From assembly GCA_937927845.1 (NCBI GenBank), contig CALFXE010000235.1, positions 68,618-132,617 on the forward strand: a DNA stretch of 64,000 nt, written 5' to 3'. The DNA is from an uncultured Paludibacter sp. (lineage in GTDB: Bacteria > Bacteroidota > Bacteroidia > Bacteroidales > Paludibacteraceae). The translations under genes and the position numbers were made by a program. Positions within the stretch are counted from its first letter, which is position 1, and the number at the start of each line of letters is the position of its first letter. The notes under the pieces are model-generated. The model was not told where the DNA came from. It was given only the letters and a program-made list of their open reading frames with translations, and ran no database searches. Shown piece after piece: positions 46,210 through 55,177 of this stretch.

Positions 46210-49200
46210 TTATTTAATGATAAATTTTTCAGTGTACTTATAACTTCCGTCATCGATCTTCACAAGGTAGACTCCTTTACTGAATGTCTGTGTGTTAATT
46301 GTCATTTCTTTACTGTTAGTAATCAGTTTATTAAATACTTTTTCCCCTTTGTAATTATAAATGCTGACGAGAGATTCTTTATCTATATTATTCAGTTCAA
46401 GGGTAAATAGATTTGTTGCAGGATTAGGAAATATCTTAATACCCTTATTTAGATGTTCAATAGGCAAAATAGCCGAAACTCCACCGAAGATAATATCAAT
46501 ATCTTCTACAACTGTACGTTTGTTTAAATGAATGTAAATCACATTATTACTAACCTGCCATCCTTCGGTTGAATCTGTTATTACGTTATTCAGCTCTATT
46601 CCGTTTACGAAGATTTTTTCCGGAACAACGGCGTTATAAAACTCAATATTGTATGAGCGTCTCTCAGGTGCTCCAATATAACTACCTTGCTGAGCTTTGA
46701 TGGATAATTTCTTCTCTTGCTCTTTATATTCAATTGTAGTCAATGCATATTTACCTGCCTGGTAATTCAGGTTTTCGCCTTCATCTTCATACAAAGTAAA
46801 TGATCCTTCATCTCCGGCGTAAACTTTTAAAATAAGCGAATCCCCTGCAATTTGACCGGTATTATCGGAGTATGGCGCTAATGGAATGATTCCACCTGCT
46901 TTAACAAATACAGGCATTGTGTTATAGTTAGCCGATACGGTTTTTACAGCCGGACCGATTACAATTTCATTTGTGAAATAGTTTGTCCATCTTCCTTCGG
47001 GAAACCATACTTGTGTCGATGCGGTTTGTCCTGCGGTTACTATCGGAGATACAAGTACTTTTTCACCATAAAAGTATTGTCTATCGTAAGTATAAGATTC
47101 GGATGCTTCCGGATAATAAAAGTACATCCCTCTTACTATAGGCAAGCCACCTCTTGATGACTCGTGAGCCAGCGTGTAAGTGTAGGGTACTAAAGCATGA
47201 CGCAAGCGGATAAAATCTTCTGCTTGTTGTTTAACATTTGGATATTGCCAGGGCAAACGTTCTCCCCGTTTTGAATGAAGGCGGAAAATCGGTTGGAAAG
47301 TACCGAATTGTATCCAACGCATATACATATCATCGCTTAAATGGTTACCATGATAGCTACCTATATCGTGCGAAACGTATGGAATTCCTATATTTGCTTC
47401 CTTAATAGTGAAAACCGATTGAAAAGCAAGCATATTCCATTCGTTATATGTATCTCCGGTAAAATGTACTGTGTAGCGATGTTCAGACCATGCCTCACCT
47501 GGATCTCTGTTATTGTCGTAATACATATGTCCTGATCCTACACGTGAAAATGCAAAACCACGAAGCCCCCTATCTATCGCGGCTTTAGCATACAGATTGT
47601 TTATCCAAGTATCTGCGGGGGCACCGGCAATTGCTGAATTTGGGTATTCTGCCTGATCGAACCACCAAAAGCGAGTTCCCAAATCGTCGAAAGGTTTGTG
47701 CAAATCAAAATAAGCTTTCGCATGTTTTTTATTCGTGAAGTCAAAATGATACCTGTTGTCTCCATTCGTGATTAATCCTTCCGCTGTAGCATTTGTTACT
47801 GCAAACCTTGAATCGCTATTTTGAATCGTTGGATGAACGTTTAACGGGATCACTAATCCCATTTCTTTTGTCCAGTCGAAGAAAGCTTGTGGATCCGGAA
47901 AAAACGTTTTATTCCAATCCCAGCTATTCCAACGTTCAGGATACCGCCAATCAGTATCAACAACCAAAACATCCAAAGGGACTTTATTAGAACGGAAATT
48001 CGGTAATAATGTATTTTGATAATAATATGCATTGGTATAGTCTCCACTGTTTATTGAATACCAAATCCCAAAAGCCCATTTAGGAAGTAACACGGGATTC
48101 CCGGTTATTTTATAAAAATCTTTTAATGCTGTTTGGAAATCGGTTCCATAACCAAAGAAATAACCATCTTGATAACCTCCGGCATGAACCGGCCTGTCGA
48201 CAATCCAATCCTCGCCATCATGCAATGCGGTATGGCTATCATCCAGCAAATACCAACCTTCACGACTCAAAATACCATCCCACAAAGGTATCGTTCCTTT
48301 CTTTTCGTCAAGTCCCCGTGACCATGCACCGAGATTTTTACTTTCTTTATAGAGATTTTCATCCGGTAATTCAGTGTCAAGAGGAGTTACAGCTATCCAG
48401 TCGATATTTACACGATGCGAATTATCCGCATCGCATGACAATCGTATGATATTTTGTCCTGCATTTAATGAGATGGTCTTTTTGGAAATATTCCAAGTCT
48501 TCCAATCTGCTGTACGATCGAAGGTAATTTGACTTTTCACTCCATTAACATATAGGCTTAAAGTACGATCAATGTGCTCTCCTGTACCGGGAACACCATT
48601 AGCATATTTGATTGAAACATCATACTGACCGGCAGTCGAATCATTGTTTAATTCCCATGTGATACTAGGTCCTGTCTTTGTCAATTTCGCAACGAATCCA
48701 GAACCGCTATACCCATGATGCTCGGTATCTACCGCTGCGCCTTCTGCAAGTATCGCATGTTCGGCCTCACATATACGATTTATTTTTGCAACTGGTATTA
48801 TATTAATCCAGTCAATGTTAATATTGTAGTTATCTCCCTCATCACCTACAATTTTGAAGCTATGTGGGGCAAAATCTAATGTGACTTTTGTTTGAACCAT
48901 TTTCCATTCTTTCCAATCAGTTGTTTGTTCAAATGTTATTTGTTCTTTTTTTACATTATCTACGTATAGGCTAATTGTACGATCCGATTCCATTCCATTA
49001 CTGTATCTCAACTGTACGATATACTCGCCAGGTTCCCAGTATTTTCTTACATTCCATTCTATTCCGGCTCCGACTTTTTTTAGACCGGCAACAAATCCTG
49101 AACCTCTATAACCAGTATGGTTACTTGCCCTCGCGGCTCCACCGAATAATCTTGCACTTTCAGCCTCCTGCGTATAAGCCGAAACAGGTAAGTTCCATGG

Positions 49201-49557
49201 TTTTGCAACGATAGGCTCATCTTCTCCTTTTAAGTCGGCAATAAGATTATTTGTACTGAAAGCACCTGAATTTTGTTTGTAACGAAGTGAAATTTTTTCT
49301 GTTTCAATTTCGCGCCAGCCGTCATTTATCGTCGTTGTATAAGCAGGTGCCGGTAAATTGTGGTTAACAATATTGAAACTGTTCCTATCTTCAAAAATAC
49401 CGTCACCTGAATATTCCGTTCGAATCAAGGTAGGAGTAAGCACGGTAAAGCGTGCTTTCCCATCAATAACAATATTGGATTCCTGCGCTTTAAACCCATT
49501 TGTGAAAAGAAGACTTAAAAGATAAAGGTAACACATTGTGATTTTTTTTGCTCCCAT
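46210..49557 (-). CDS. GH31 glycosidase with two CBM35-like modules inserted near the N-terminus, T9SS-secreted
   Basis: Secreted family 31 enzyme (alpha-glucosidase/alpha-xylosidase/alpha-galactosidase group). The signal peptide ends NGFKAQ (about residue 24). Residues 25-110 begin the GH31 N-terminal sandwich, interrupted by two CBM6/35-like modules (about 115-255 and 262-395; AEHAILAEGAAVDTEHHGYSGSGFVA and INIDWINIIPV types). Catalytic TIM-barrel motifs: LDVLVVDTDWRYPERW near 515, nucleophile region FWWFDQAEYP near 632, acid/base region HFTGDTYNEW near 700 and YVSHDIGSYHG near 728. A T9SS domain ends the protein (IFPNPATNLFTLELN ... GVYLVKIDDG). About 170 bp of AT-rich sequence separate it from the lipoprotein gene. 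The family is certain; the substrate is not. Confidence 0.9.
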   Translation of the reverse strand: MGAKKITMCYLYLLSLLFTNGFKAQESNIVIDGKARFTVLTPTLIRTEYSGDGIFEDRNSFNIVNHNLPAPAYTTTINDGWREIETEKISLRYKQNSGAFSTNNLIADLKGEDEPIVAKPWNLPVSAYTQEAESARLFGGAARASNHTGYRGSGFVAGLKKVGAGIEWNVRKYWEPGEYIVQLRYSNGMESDRTISLYVDNVKKEQITFEQTTDWKEWKMVQTKVTLDFAPHSFKIVGDEGDNYNINIDWINIIPVAKINRICEAEHAILAEGAAVDTEHHGYSGSGFVAKLTKTGPSITWELNNDSTAGQYDVSIKYANGVPGTGEHIDRTLSLYVNGVKSQITFDRTADWKTWNISKKTISLNAGQNIIRLSCDADNSHRVNIDWIAVTPLDTELPDENLYKESKNLGAWSRGLDEKKGTIPLWDGILSREGWYLLDDSHTALHDGEDWIVDRPVHAGGYQDGYFFGYGTDFQTALKDFYKITGNPVLLPKWAFGIWYSINSGDYTNAYYYQNTLLPNFRSNKVPLDVLVVDTDWRYPERWNSWDWNKTFFPDPQAFFDWTKEMGLVIPLNVHPTIQNSDSRFAVTNATAEGLITNGDNRYHFDFTNKKHAKAYFDLHKPFDDLGTRFWWFDQAEYPNSAIAGAPADTWINNLYAKAAIDRGLRGFAFSRVGSGHMYYDNNRDPGEAWSEHRYTVHFTGDTYNEWNMLAFQSVFTIKEANIGIPYVSHDIGSYHGNHLSDDMYMRWIQFGTFQPIFRLHSKRGERLPWQYPNVKQQAEDFIRLRHALVPYTYTLAHESSRGGLPIVRGMYFYYPEASESYTYDRQYFYGEKVLVSPIVTAGQTASTQVWFPEGRWTNYFTNEIVIGPAVKTVSANYNTMPVFVKAGGIIPLAPYSDNTGQIAGDSLILKVYAGDEGSFTLYEDEGENLNYQAGKYALTTIEYKEQEKKLSIKAQQGSYIGAPERRSYNIEFYNAVVPEKIFVNGIELNNVITDSTEGWQVSNNVIYIHLNKRTVVEDIDIIFGGVSAILPIEHLNKGIKIFPNPATNLFTLELNNIDKESLVSIYNYKGEKVFNKLITNSKEMTINTQTFSKGVYLVKIDDGSYKYTEKFIIK

Positions 49558-49669
49558 GATATTTTTGTGTTTTAATTGGTTAATAAATACACTAATAATG
49601 TTGTTAGTAATATTTAATAATATGTAAATAGTTTGTATTGATTAATATACATGATTTTATAATGACATA

Positions 49670-51694
49670 TTATTTTAAAAAAAGTTGTATCCTTTGAGGG
49701 GTGAGCATTTCCCAAAGTGAAGCAACCGTCCAGCCTGGTGCAAAAATATCATTATAATAACCTTTTCCGTTCTTGCCGTAATCCCAGTTGGTATGCTGAA
49801 CAACTTCCGGATAATAACCTGTTTTGGCAATACCACATAAATGTCCTTCGTAAGGAAGAAGTTGGCACATAGAAGTTTTAATTACTTTTGAGAATTCAGT
49901 AAAACGTGGTTCTTTATATTTATCAGCTAACCAGTCGAGTATAGTTGCAAAATCAAAAATAAACACATCAATATGATTGTTCTCAACAGATACATTACCC
50001 CATCCACGTGTTTTCAGTCCTATATCGCCAAGCATTTGTCCCTGTGCAAAAGGAACATCCCATGTATAATACCATGACAAACAAAAATAAGCCGATTTTT
50101 TCGCTAAATCGCTATAATACATGCTTTCTTTCCCTTTGGTGAATAACGCCAAATGGTATAAAGCCGTAGAGGCATAAAATGAAGCTTCTTTGTCTTCGCA
50201 GTTTGCATCTAATGTAGATGAAAAATAATCTGATTTCGAGATAATTTCTTTATCTAAATATTGTGCTGTTTTCTTTGCCGCTTCCATGTATTTGTTGTTT
50301 TTGAAATAAGCTGAAGCCAGCACCAACATCGGAGTTGCAGAAGGAGTACTTCCACCGCTGTTGTCAACAATACTCATATTATCTTTAAATTTACGGGGAA
50401 AACTGCCGTCTTCTTTTTGTAATTTTAATATCTGGTCTAGTATGTTTTTTACTTTTGTTTCCCATTCGGGATGTTTGCGTCCTTGTTTTTTCTCATATTG
50501 AAGGTAATATAAGATGGCATATAATCCTTCTGACTGACGACGTATGCTCAGGTTATGTTCTTCAGTATTGTTTTTATAATTAACAACTTCTCTAAAAAAT
50601 CCGGTGTTTGTAAATCCATCTTTAAGATAACTATCGAATATTATCTGACTGTTTCTTACCAATTCAAGACGATTCTGCTCCACACCGTATTCCATTGCAT
50701 TGAAGGCATTTAGGAGTACACGACCTACAAATCCAACTTCAGCAATACCTGTACTTTTACAATCATCAATATGCAAATGTACACCTGACATATATTTCAA
50801 AGCATGATTGTCAACAAGACTTTCCGTGAAATAATTACTTATTACACTTTTCATCTTATCAGACGTATAAGTAGTATTTACTATAGAAGGCTTATATAAA
50901 TCATATGAATATTCCCATACTTGTTTTATAAAATCAGAAAAATCGCTTACTTTATTTTGCTTTATTTCCCATACTAATGTAATAGTTTCTCCTTTGGAAA
51001 GATGTTGGAAAGCACATACTTCCGGAGCCAAAGTCAATTTACGAATATATGTTTTTGGTGCTTCACGATAAGGATAGCCGAAAGATAAAGACGCTTTTCC
51101 GTTTATATTTTCAAATCCGGTATAACCTAACGAGGTTTTTCCCGAAATGATTACTTCACCTTCTTTATGGGTAGTTAACGCTTCGTGTTGGAAATCATCA
51201 ATTCTGGTTGCGGTAATATATGCCCCTGTTGTCTCATTATATATTCCGGTTAACGGTGTACTTAGCCTGTCTTCACGTACTATCCAGCTATCAGATGTGT
51301 GAAATGAAGGAGCTCCTTTAGGTGAACGTAGGTTACGCCTATACCAGAATCCAGGCATGTAAAATTGACAATCATCGTGACTGAAATCACTCTGAATCTT
51401 TTGAGAAAAATTGAAGTAGATATCTCCGGTAGCTGTAATTTTTGTTGTTATTAGTTTCGTTGTTTCGTTTGTTTCTACGGTTTGATATATGATAGCCGGT
51501 AAATCATTTTCCGACGAAACCAAATTATAACTCCCTACAGGTTCATTACATGATTCATATTGTAAATCATAGCTTTTTGACGGATTTCCAGGAATCTTCA
51601 AGGCTAAGGTAGCGGAACTATTTTCAATATCAGGACTTGAAAAAGTATTTGTGTTGACCAATGTCAACATTGCAAGCAATAAACTGAATTTCAT
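49670..51694 (-). CDS. Secreted alpha/alpha-barrel protein of unknown family
   Basis: I do not recognise a named family. The N-terminus (MKFSLLLAMLTLVNTNTFS) is a signal peptide. Residues about 30-250 are beta-rich, like the sandwich domain in front of many toroid glycosidases. From about 290 onward the sequence has repeated helical hairpins typical of an (alpha/alpha)6 toroid (NILDQILKLQKEDGSFPRKF, SGGSTPSATPMLVLASAYF, EAAKKTAQYLDKEI, ASFYASTALYHLALF). Conserved-looking acidic and aromatic residues in NCEDKEASFYAST and GWGNVSVENNHIDVF are candidate active-site parts. No T9SS domain is visible. It lies first in the leftward GH31-lipoprotein-regulator series. A glycoside hydrolase or polysaccharide lyase role is plausible from fold and context. 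Confidence 0.65.
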   Translation of the reverse strand: MKFSLLLAMLTLVNTNTFSSPDIENSSATLALKIPGNPSKSYDLQYESCNEPVGSYNLVSSENDLPAIIYQTVETNETTKLITTKITATGDIYFNFSQKIQSDFSHDDCQFYMPGFWYRRNLRSPKGAPSFHTSDSWIVREDRLSTPLTGIYNETTGAYITATRIDDFQHEALTTHKEGEVIISGKTSLGYTGFENINGKASLSFGYPYREAPKTYIRKLTLAPEVCAFQHLSKGETITLVWEIKQNKVSDFSDFIKQVWEYSYDLYKPSIVNTTYTSDKMKSVISNYFTESLVDNHALKYMSGVHLHIDDCKSTGIAEVGFVGRVLLNAFNAMEYGVEQNRLELVRNSQIIFDSYLKDGFTNTGFFREVVNYKNNTEEHNLSIRRQSEGLYAILYYLQYEKKQGRKHPEWETKVKNILDQILKLQKEDGSFPRKFKDNMSIVDNSGGSTPSATPMLVLASAYFKNNKYMEAAKKTAQYLDKEIISKSDYFSSTLDANCEDKEASFYASTALYHLALFTKGKESMYYSDLAKKSAYFCLSWYYTWDVPFAQGQMLGDIGLKTRGWGNVSVENNHIDVFIFDFATILDWLADKYKEPRFTEFSKVIKTSMCQLLPYEGHLCGIAKTGYYPEVVQHTNWDYGKNGKGYYNDIFAPGWTVASLWEMLTPQRIQLFLK

Positions 51695-52111
51695 TGTTTT
51701 GTTACATTTATTATGTTATTATTATTTCTAAGTCAACTAAGTACGTCTACTCGCGTGATATAAGCTGTATTGGATTTCGAATTCAAGATGCGAGTAAGCA
51801 ATTGAGTTTAATAAAATTCAAAATTCAGCAAAAAACACACGTATTTTTGAAATTTGCTCCAATGATAATTTTTGCTGGGTTAATTATCGGGTTAATTTAC
51901 GATTAAATAGGTGAAGTAATGTTGTAACTTATGAATTTGAGAATCTTGCTGATGCTCTTGATAATCTTGCACCAATCACAAAAGAAATTTATAACTGAAT
52001 GTAGAAAGGCAGTGGATGTTAACTACATAACGAACAAAAAATTATAATAAGAACTCACGTTATTTTAATAAAATGATAAACTTATGATTACAATTTTTCA
52101 AATATATTTTT
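51695..52111. other. Intergenic region with possible gene remnant
   Basis: About 420 bp of AT-rich DNA upstream of the alpha/alpha-barrel gene. The short rightward frame at 51694-51906 has no coding character and is not called. A 27-codon rightward stretch at 51915-51998 translates to a protein-like tail (YEFENLADALDNLAPITKE) ending in TGA, with a stop directly before it, and may be the decayed end of a lost gene. The region must contain the promoter for the leftward gene, but no convincing element was found. Confidence 0.35.
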
Positions 52112-52152
52112 ATACAAAAAAGAGCTGCCTCAAAAACGAAACAGCTCTTTTT
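52112..52152 (-). terminator. Rho-independent terminator of the kdu operon
   Basis: Perfect 11-bp arms (52117-52127 and 52142-52152, AAAAAGAGCTG / CAGCTCTTTTT) around a 14-base loop. On the minus strand it follows the kduI stop by about 25 bases and ends in a T run. The symmetric A/T flanks would let it work in both directions. Confidence 0.9.
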
Positions 52153-52175
52153 ATTAGAAAATTATTCTAAATAAT

Positions 52176-53075
52176 TTATCTCAATTCAGTAGGATTAACT
52201 TTATCCATATCACCATAATCTAGATTTTCACCACCCATGCCCCAGATGAACATATAATTGCTGGTACCTGCACCGGAGTGAATTGACCACTCAGGAGAGA
52301 TGATAGCTTGTTCGTTGTGAATCCACAGGTTTCTCGTTTCAGTTGGCTGTCCCATAAAATGTACAACTGCTTGTCCTTGTGGTACATTGAAGTAGAAATA
52401 AGCTTCCATTCTTCTATCGTGAGTATGTGCAGGCATAGTATTCCATACGCTACCTGGTTTTAACTCAGTTAAGCCCATTTGTAAATGACAGGTTTTAACA
52501 GTCTGATTTACAATTAACTGGTAAATTGTACGATCATTAGATTCTGCCATTGAACCTGCGTTAATGATGTTACAATTCTTCTGTGTAATCAGCTTCGTTG
52601 GGTGAGATGTGTGAGCTGTTGCCGAATTGAAATAGAATTTAGCAGGATTGCTTGCATCATCAGAACTGAAATAAACTTCATGATCTCCACTACCTACATA
52701 TAAGGCTTCTTTAAAACCTAATTTGTAAGTTTCTTTTCCAACTTTCACTGAACCCGAACCACCTACGTTAATAATACCAATCTCTCTTCTGTGTAAGAAG
52801 TTAGGAGCTTTTAGAGGGTCAATTGTTTCAAGATGCAAACTTTTACCTGCAGGTTTTGCACCACCTACTATCAAACGGTCATACATAGTATAAACCATAT
52901 TGATTTCATTGTCACCAAAGATTTTTTCAATTACAAAGTCTTTTCTCAGACGTTCAGTGTTATAAGTTTTAAAATCTGTTGGATTTGTCGCATAGCGAAC
53001 TTCGTAATTAATTTTTTGAGCATTCATATTTAAAAAGATTAATATCGATAATAAATAAACTAATATTCGTTTCAT
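52176..53075 (-). CDS. kduI: 5-dehydro-4-deoxy-D-glucuronate isomerase (KduI) with signal-peptide-like N-terminus
   Basis: Isomerase that converts 5-keto-4-deoxyuronate, formed from unsaturated uronates released by lyases, into 3-deoxy-glycero-hexosulosonate for KduD. The cupin metal ligands are visible: PAHTHDRRMEAYFYF near residue 219 (His, His, Glu) and SIHSGAGTSNYMFIWG near 270. It is the last gene of the operon, 15 bp after the EIIC gene. Using the first ATG gives an additional N-terminus (MKRILVYLLSILIFLNMNAQ) that looks like a cleavable signal peptide. An internal ATG at 53027 (MNAQKINYEV...) gives the usual cytoplasmic length of about 283 residues. Known KduI enzymes are cytoplasmic, so the start, and hence location, is the open question. 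Enzyme identity is secure. Confidence 0.92.
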   Translation of the reverse strand: MKRILVYLLSILIFLNMNAQKINYEVRYATNPTDFKTYNTERLRKDFVIEKIFGDNEINMVYTMYDRLIVGGAKPAGKSLHLETIDPLKAPNFLHRREIGIINVGGSGSVKVGKETYKLGFKEALYVGSGDHEVYFSSDDASNPAKFYFNSATAHTSHPTKLITQKNCNIINAGSMAESNDRTIYQLIVNQTVKTCHLQMGLTELKPGSVWNTMPAHTHDRRMEAYFYFNVPQGQAVVHFMGQPTETRNLWIHNEQAIISPEWSIHSGAGTSNYMFIWGMGGENLDYGDMDKVNPTELR

Positions 53076-53090
53076 AAATTTATTTTTTAA

Positions 53091-54491
53091 TTAATTATTG
53101 TTTTTTTCTTCGGAAATACTATTTTCTGATCTTTTGATTCCTTTTATTATTGTTATTCTATTCCAAACCATAAGTGCCATAGTAATAAGAATCAAAATGG
53201 CTGGCCCTACAACTTTGATAGAATGTGTTAGATGATAAACACCCCAGGAAAATGGACTGGAAGCAAAGTCTAATGCAGCAGCATTATTAAAGCCATCAGG
53301 TATTTTTACTGCGGTATCACCTGTTTTTGCATAAACATCTACAGCAGCCTTTGTAAATGCAGGAGCTAAGTTAGTTGTTATATATAAACCTGCAACCAAA
53401 ATAATCAATCCAATGATAAATGTCTTGAAAACATTACCCTTAGTGAAAGGCAAAATATGTGGGAAAAGATAAAACATTCCCGCTAATGATGCCAAAGGCA
53501 AGAACTGATTATTAGGTAAAATCACTGCTAACACAATAATTACAGGTATCAGCAATAAAGATACAACTAAAGTGCTGGGGTGACCAATTACCAAAGCAGG
53601 TGTCATACCTATATACAGACCTGAGCTTCTTTTGAATTTTTTAGCAATTAGCTCTTTGGTGCCCTCCGATATAGGCTTTAAACCCTCGATGAAAAGTCCG
53701 GTGATACGTGGAATTAATTCCATCACAGCACCCATTTGAACACCTAACATCATTACTTTCTGGAAATTGTATTTTGCAAAAACACCAATTCCAATACCTA
53801 CTATAACTCCAAGGAACAAAGGCTCACCAAGCAACCCAAAGCGTTTTTTCATTCCTTCAGCATCAATATTGATTTTGTTGATACCCGGAATCATATCTAA
53901 ACCTTTGTTGAGAACCATTGCAATTGGAGCAAAACCTCCACTAAAAGGCTGTGGTATAGAAATACCATCCAAATCTTTATAGTATTTATGGAACATCGGA
54001 GCTGTCCAGTCAGCAATAATCAATGTGATGATATACACTATAATTGCGCCGAAGAAACCCCACCAAATACTATCTGATGCAAAATAAATTATAGCACCAA
54101 CGAAAGCAAAATGCCAATAATTCCATAAGTCGATATTGACTGTTTTAGTTGTTTTTGTAAAAAGCATTATTAAGTTTACACCCAACAATACCGGAATGAC
54201 AAAAGCTCCAATGGTTGTATTATAAGCAATACTTGCTGCAGCAGGCCATCCCATATCAAAGATTTTCAATTGTAATCCATAAACAGTAACAACCTCATTT
54301 AGTGCTGGTCCTAAGCTGCTGGTAAGCAATGCAGTAACAATAGAAAGTCCGACGAAACCCACACCTACAAGCAAGCCGCTTTTCACTGCTCTGCCCGGTT
54401 TGATACCAATGGAAATACCTAAAATCGAGAAAATAAGAGGCATCATTACAGGAGCCCCGAGTCCAACTATATATCCAAATATTTTTTCCAT
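53091..54491 (-). CDS. Orphan PTS galactitol-type EIIC membrane protein
   Basis: Inner-membrane protein of the EIIC-Gat family (GatC type), with about ten or more hydrophobic segments. Characteristic parts are IVGLGAPVMMPLIFSILGISIGIKPGRAVKSG at residues 8-39, DMGWPAAASIAYNTTIGAFVIPVLLGVN near 79 and GMTPALVIGHPSTLVVSLLLIPV near 295. No IIA or IIB component, or phosphorelay protein, is encoded nearby, and Bacteroidales generally lack sugar PTS systems. It lies between Eda and KduI with gaps of 3 and 15 bp, so it most likely imports a uronate or 2-keto-3-deoxygluconate without PTS phosphorylation. KdgK in the same operon would then supply the phosphate. The family is clear, the transport mode inferred. 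Confidence 0.85.
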   Translation of the reverse strand: MEKIFGYIVGLGAPVMMPLIFSILGISIGIKPGRAVKSGLLVGVGFVGLSIVTALLTSSLGPALNEVVTVYGLQLKIFDMGWPAAASIAYNTTIGAFVIPVLLGVNLIMLFTKTTKTVNIDLWNYWHFAFVGAIIYFASDSIWWGFFGAIIVYIITLIIADWTAPMFHKYYKDLDGISIPQPFSGGFAPIAMVLNKGLDMIPGINKINIDAEGMKKRFGLLGEPLFLGVIVGIGIGVFAKYNFQKVMMLGVQMGAVMELIPRITGLFIEGLKPISEGTKELIAKKFKRSSGLYIGMTPALVIGHPSTLVVSLLLIPVIIVLAVILPNNQFLPLASLAGMFYLFPHILPFTKGNVFKTFIIGLIILVAGLYITTNLAPAFTKAAVDVYAKTGDTAVKIPDGFNNAAALDFASSPFSWGVYHLTHSIKVVGPAILILITMALMVWNRITIIKGIKRSENSISEEKNNN

Positions 54492-54494
54492 ATA

Positions 54495-55160
54495 TTATTT
54501 TCTAACTTGTTTTACGATTTCCAATGCATTTTCACATAAGGCAGTAATCTTCGACCATTCTTCCTTTTCTAACACTTCCTTTGGAAACAAGTTGGATCCC
54601 ATTCCAACTGTAGTAACACCGGCAGAGAACCATGATGAAAGATTATCTTTTGTAGGAGCAACTCCTCCTGTGACCATAATTTTTGTCCACGGCATTGGAG
54701 CTTTGATGCCTTTTACGAAAGCAGCTCCCAAAACGTCACCAGGGAATACCTTCACTACATCGGCACCCAATTCTTGAGCATATCCAACTTCTGAAACTGA
54801 GCCACAGCCGGGCATGTATGGCACTTGGCGACGGTTGCAGACTTTGAAAACATCGGGATTAAGGAGCGGACCAACCACGAAATTGGCACCCAATTGCAAA
54901 TATAAAGCTGCAGTTGCGGCATCAACTATTGAACCTACTCCCATAATCATTTCCGGACATTCTTGTGCTGCCCATTTGTTCAGTTCGCCAAACACTTCAT
55001 GAGCAAAATCACCTCTGTTGGTAAACTCGAATGCACGAATTCCGCCTAAGTAGCAAGCCTTTACAACCTGCTTGGCTGTTTCTAAATCTTTGTGATAAAA
55101 CACCGGTACTATACCAGTGTTTTCTATCGCTTGTATGGTTTGAATTTTCGAAAAACGCAT
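54495..55160 (-). CDS. eda: 2-dehydro-3-deoxy-phosphogluconate (KDPG) aldolase
   Basis: Class I aldolase that splits KDPG into pyruvate and glyceraldehyde-3-phosphate. The Schiff-base lysine is in the ADVVKVFPGD motif near residue 135. The N-terminal GIVPVFYHKD, AFEFTNRGD near 42 (catalytic Glu) and GVGSIVDAATA near 77 fit the family, as does the length of 221. It lies between kduD and the EIIC gene with gaps of 17 and 3 bp. It takes the KdgK product, completing the pathway to central metabolism. Confidence 0.93.
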   Translation of the reverse strand: MRFSKIQTIQAIENTGIVPVFYHKDLETAKQVVKACYLGGIRAFEFTNRGDFAHEVFGELNKWAAQECPEMIMGVGSIVDAATAALYLQLGANFVVGPLLNPDVFKVCNRRQVPYMPGCGSVSEVGYAQELGADVVKVFPGDVLGAAFVKGIKAPMPWTKIMVTGGVAPTKDNLSSWFSAGVTTVGMGSNLFPKEVLEKEEWSKITALCENALEIVKQVRK

Positions 55161-55177
55161 AAGCTTAATTTGATGGA

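Noticed and set aside
51694..51906. 70-codon rightward frame in the gap before the uronate operon
   Set aside because: No recognisable motif, and it begins on the start codon of the divergent gene; treated as non-coding.
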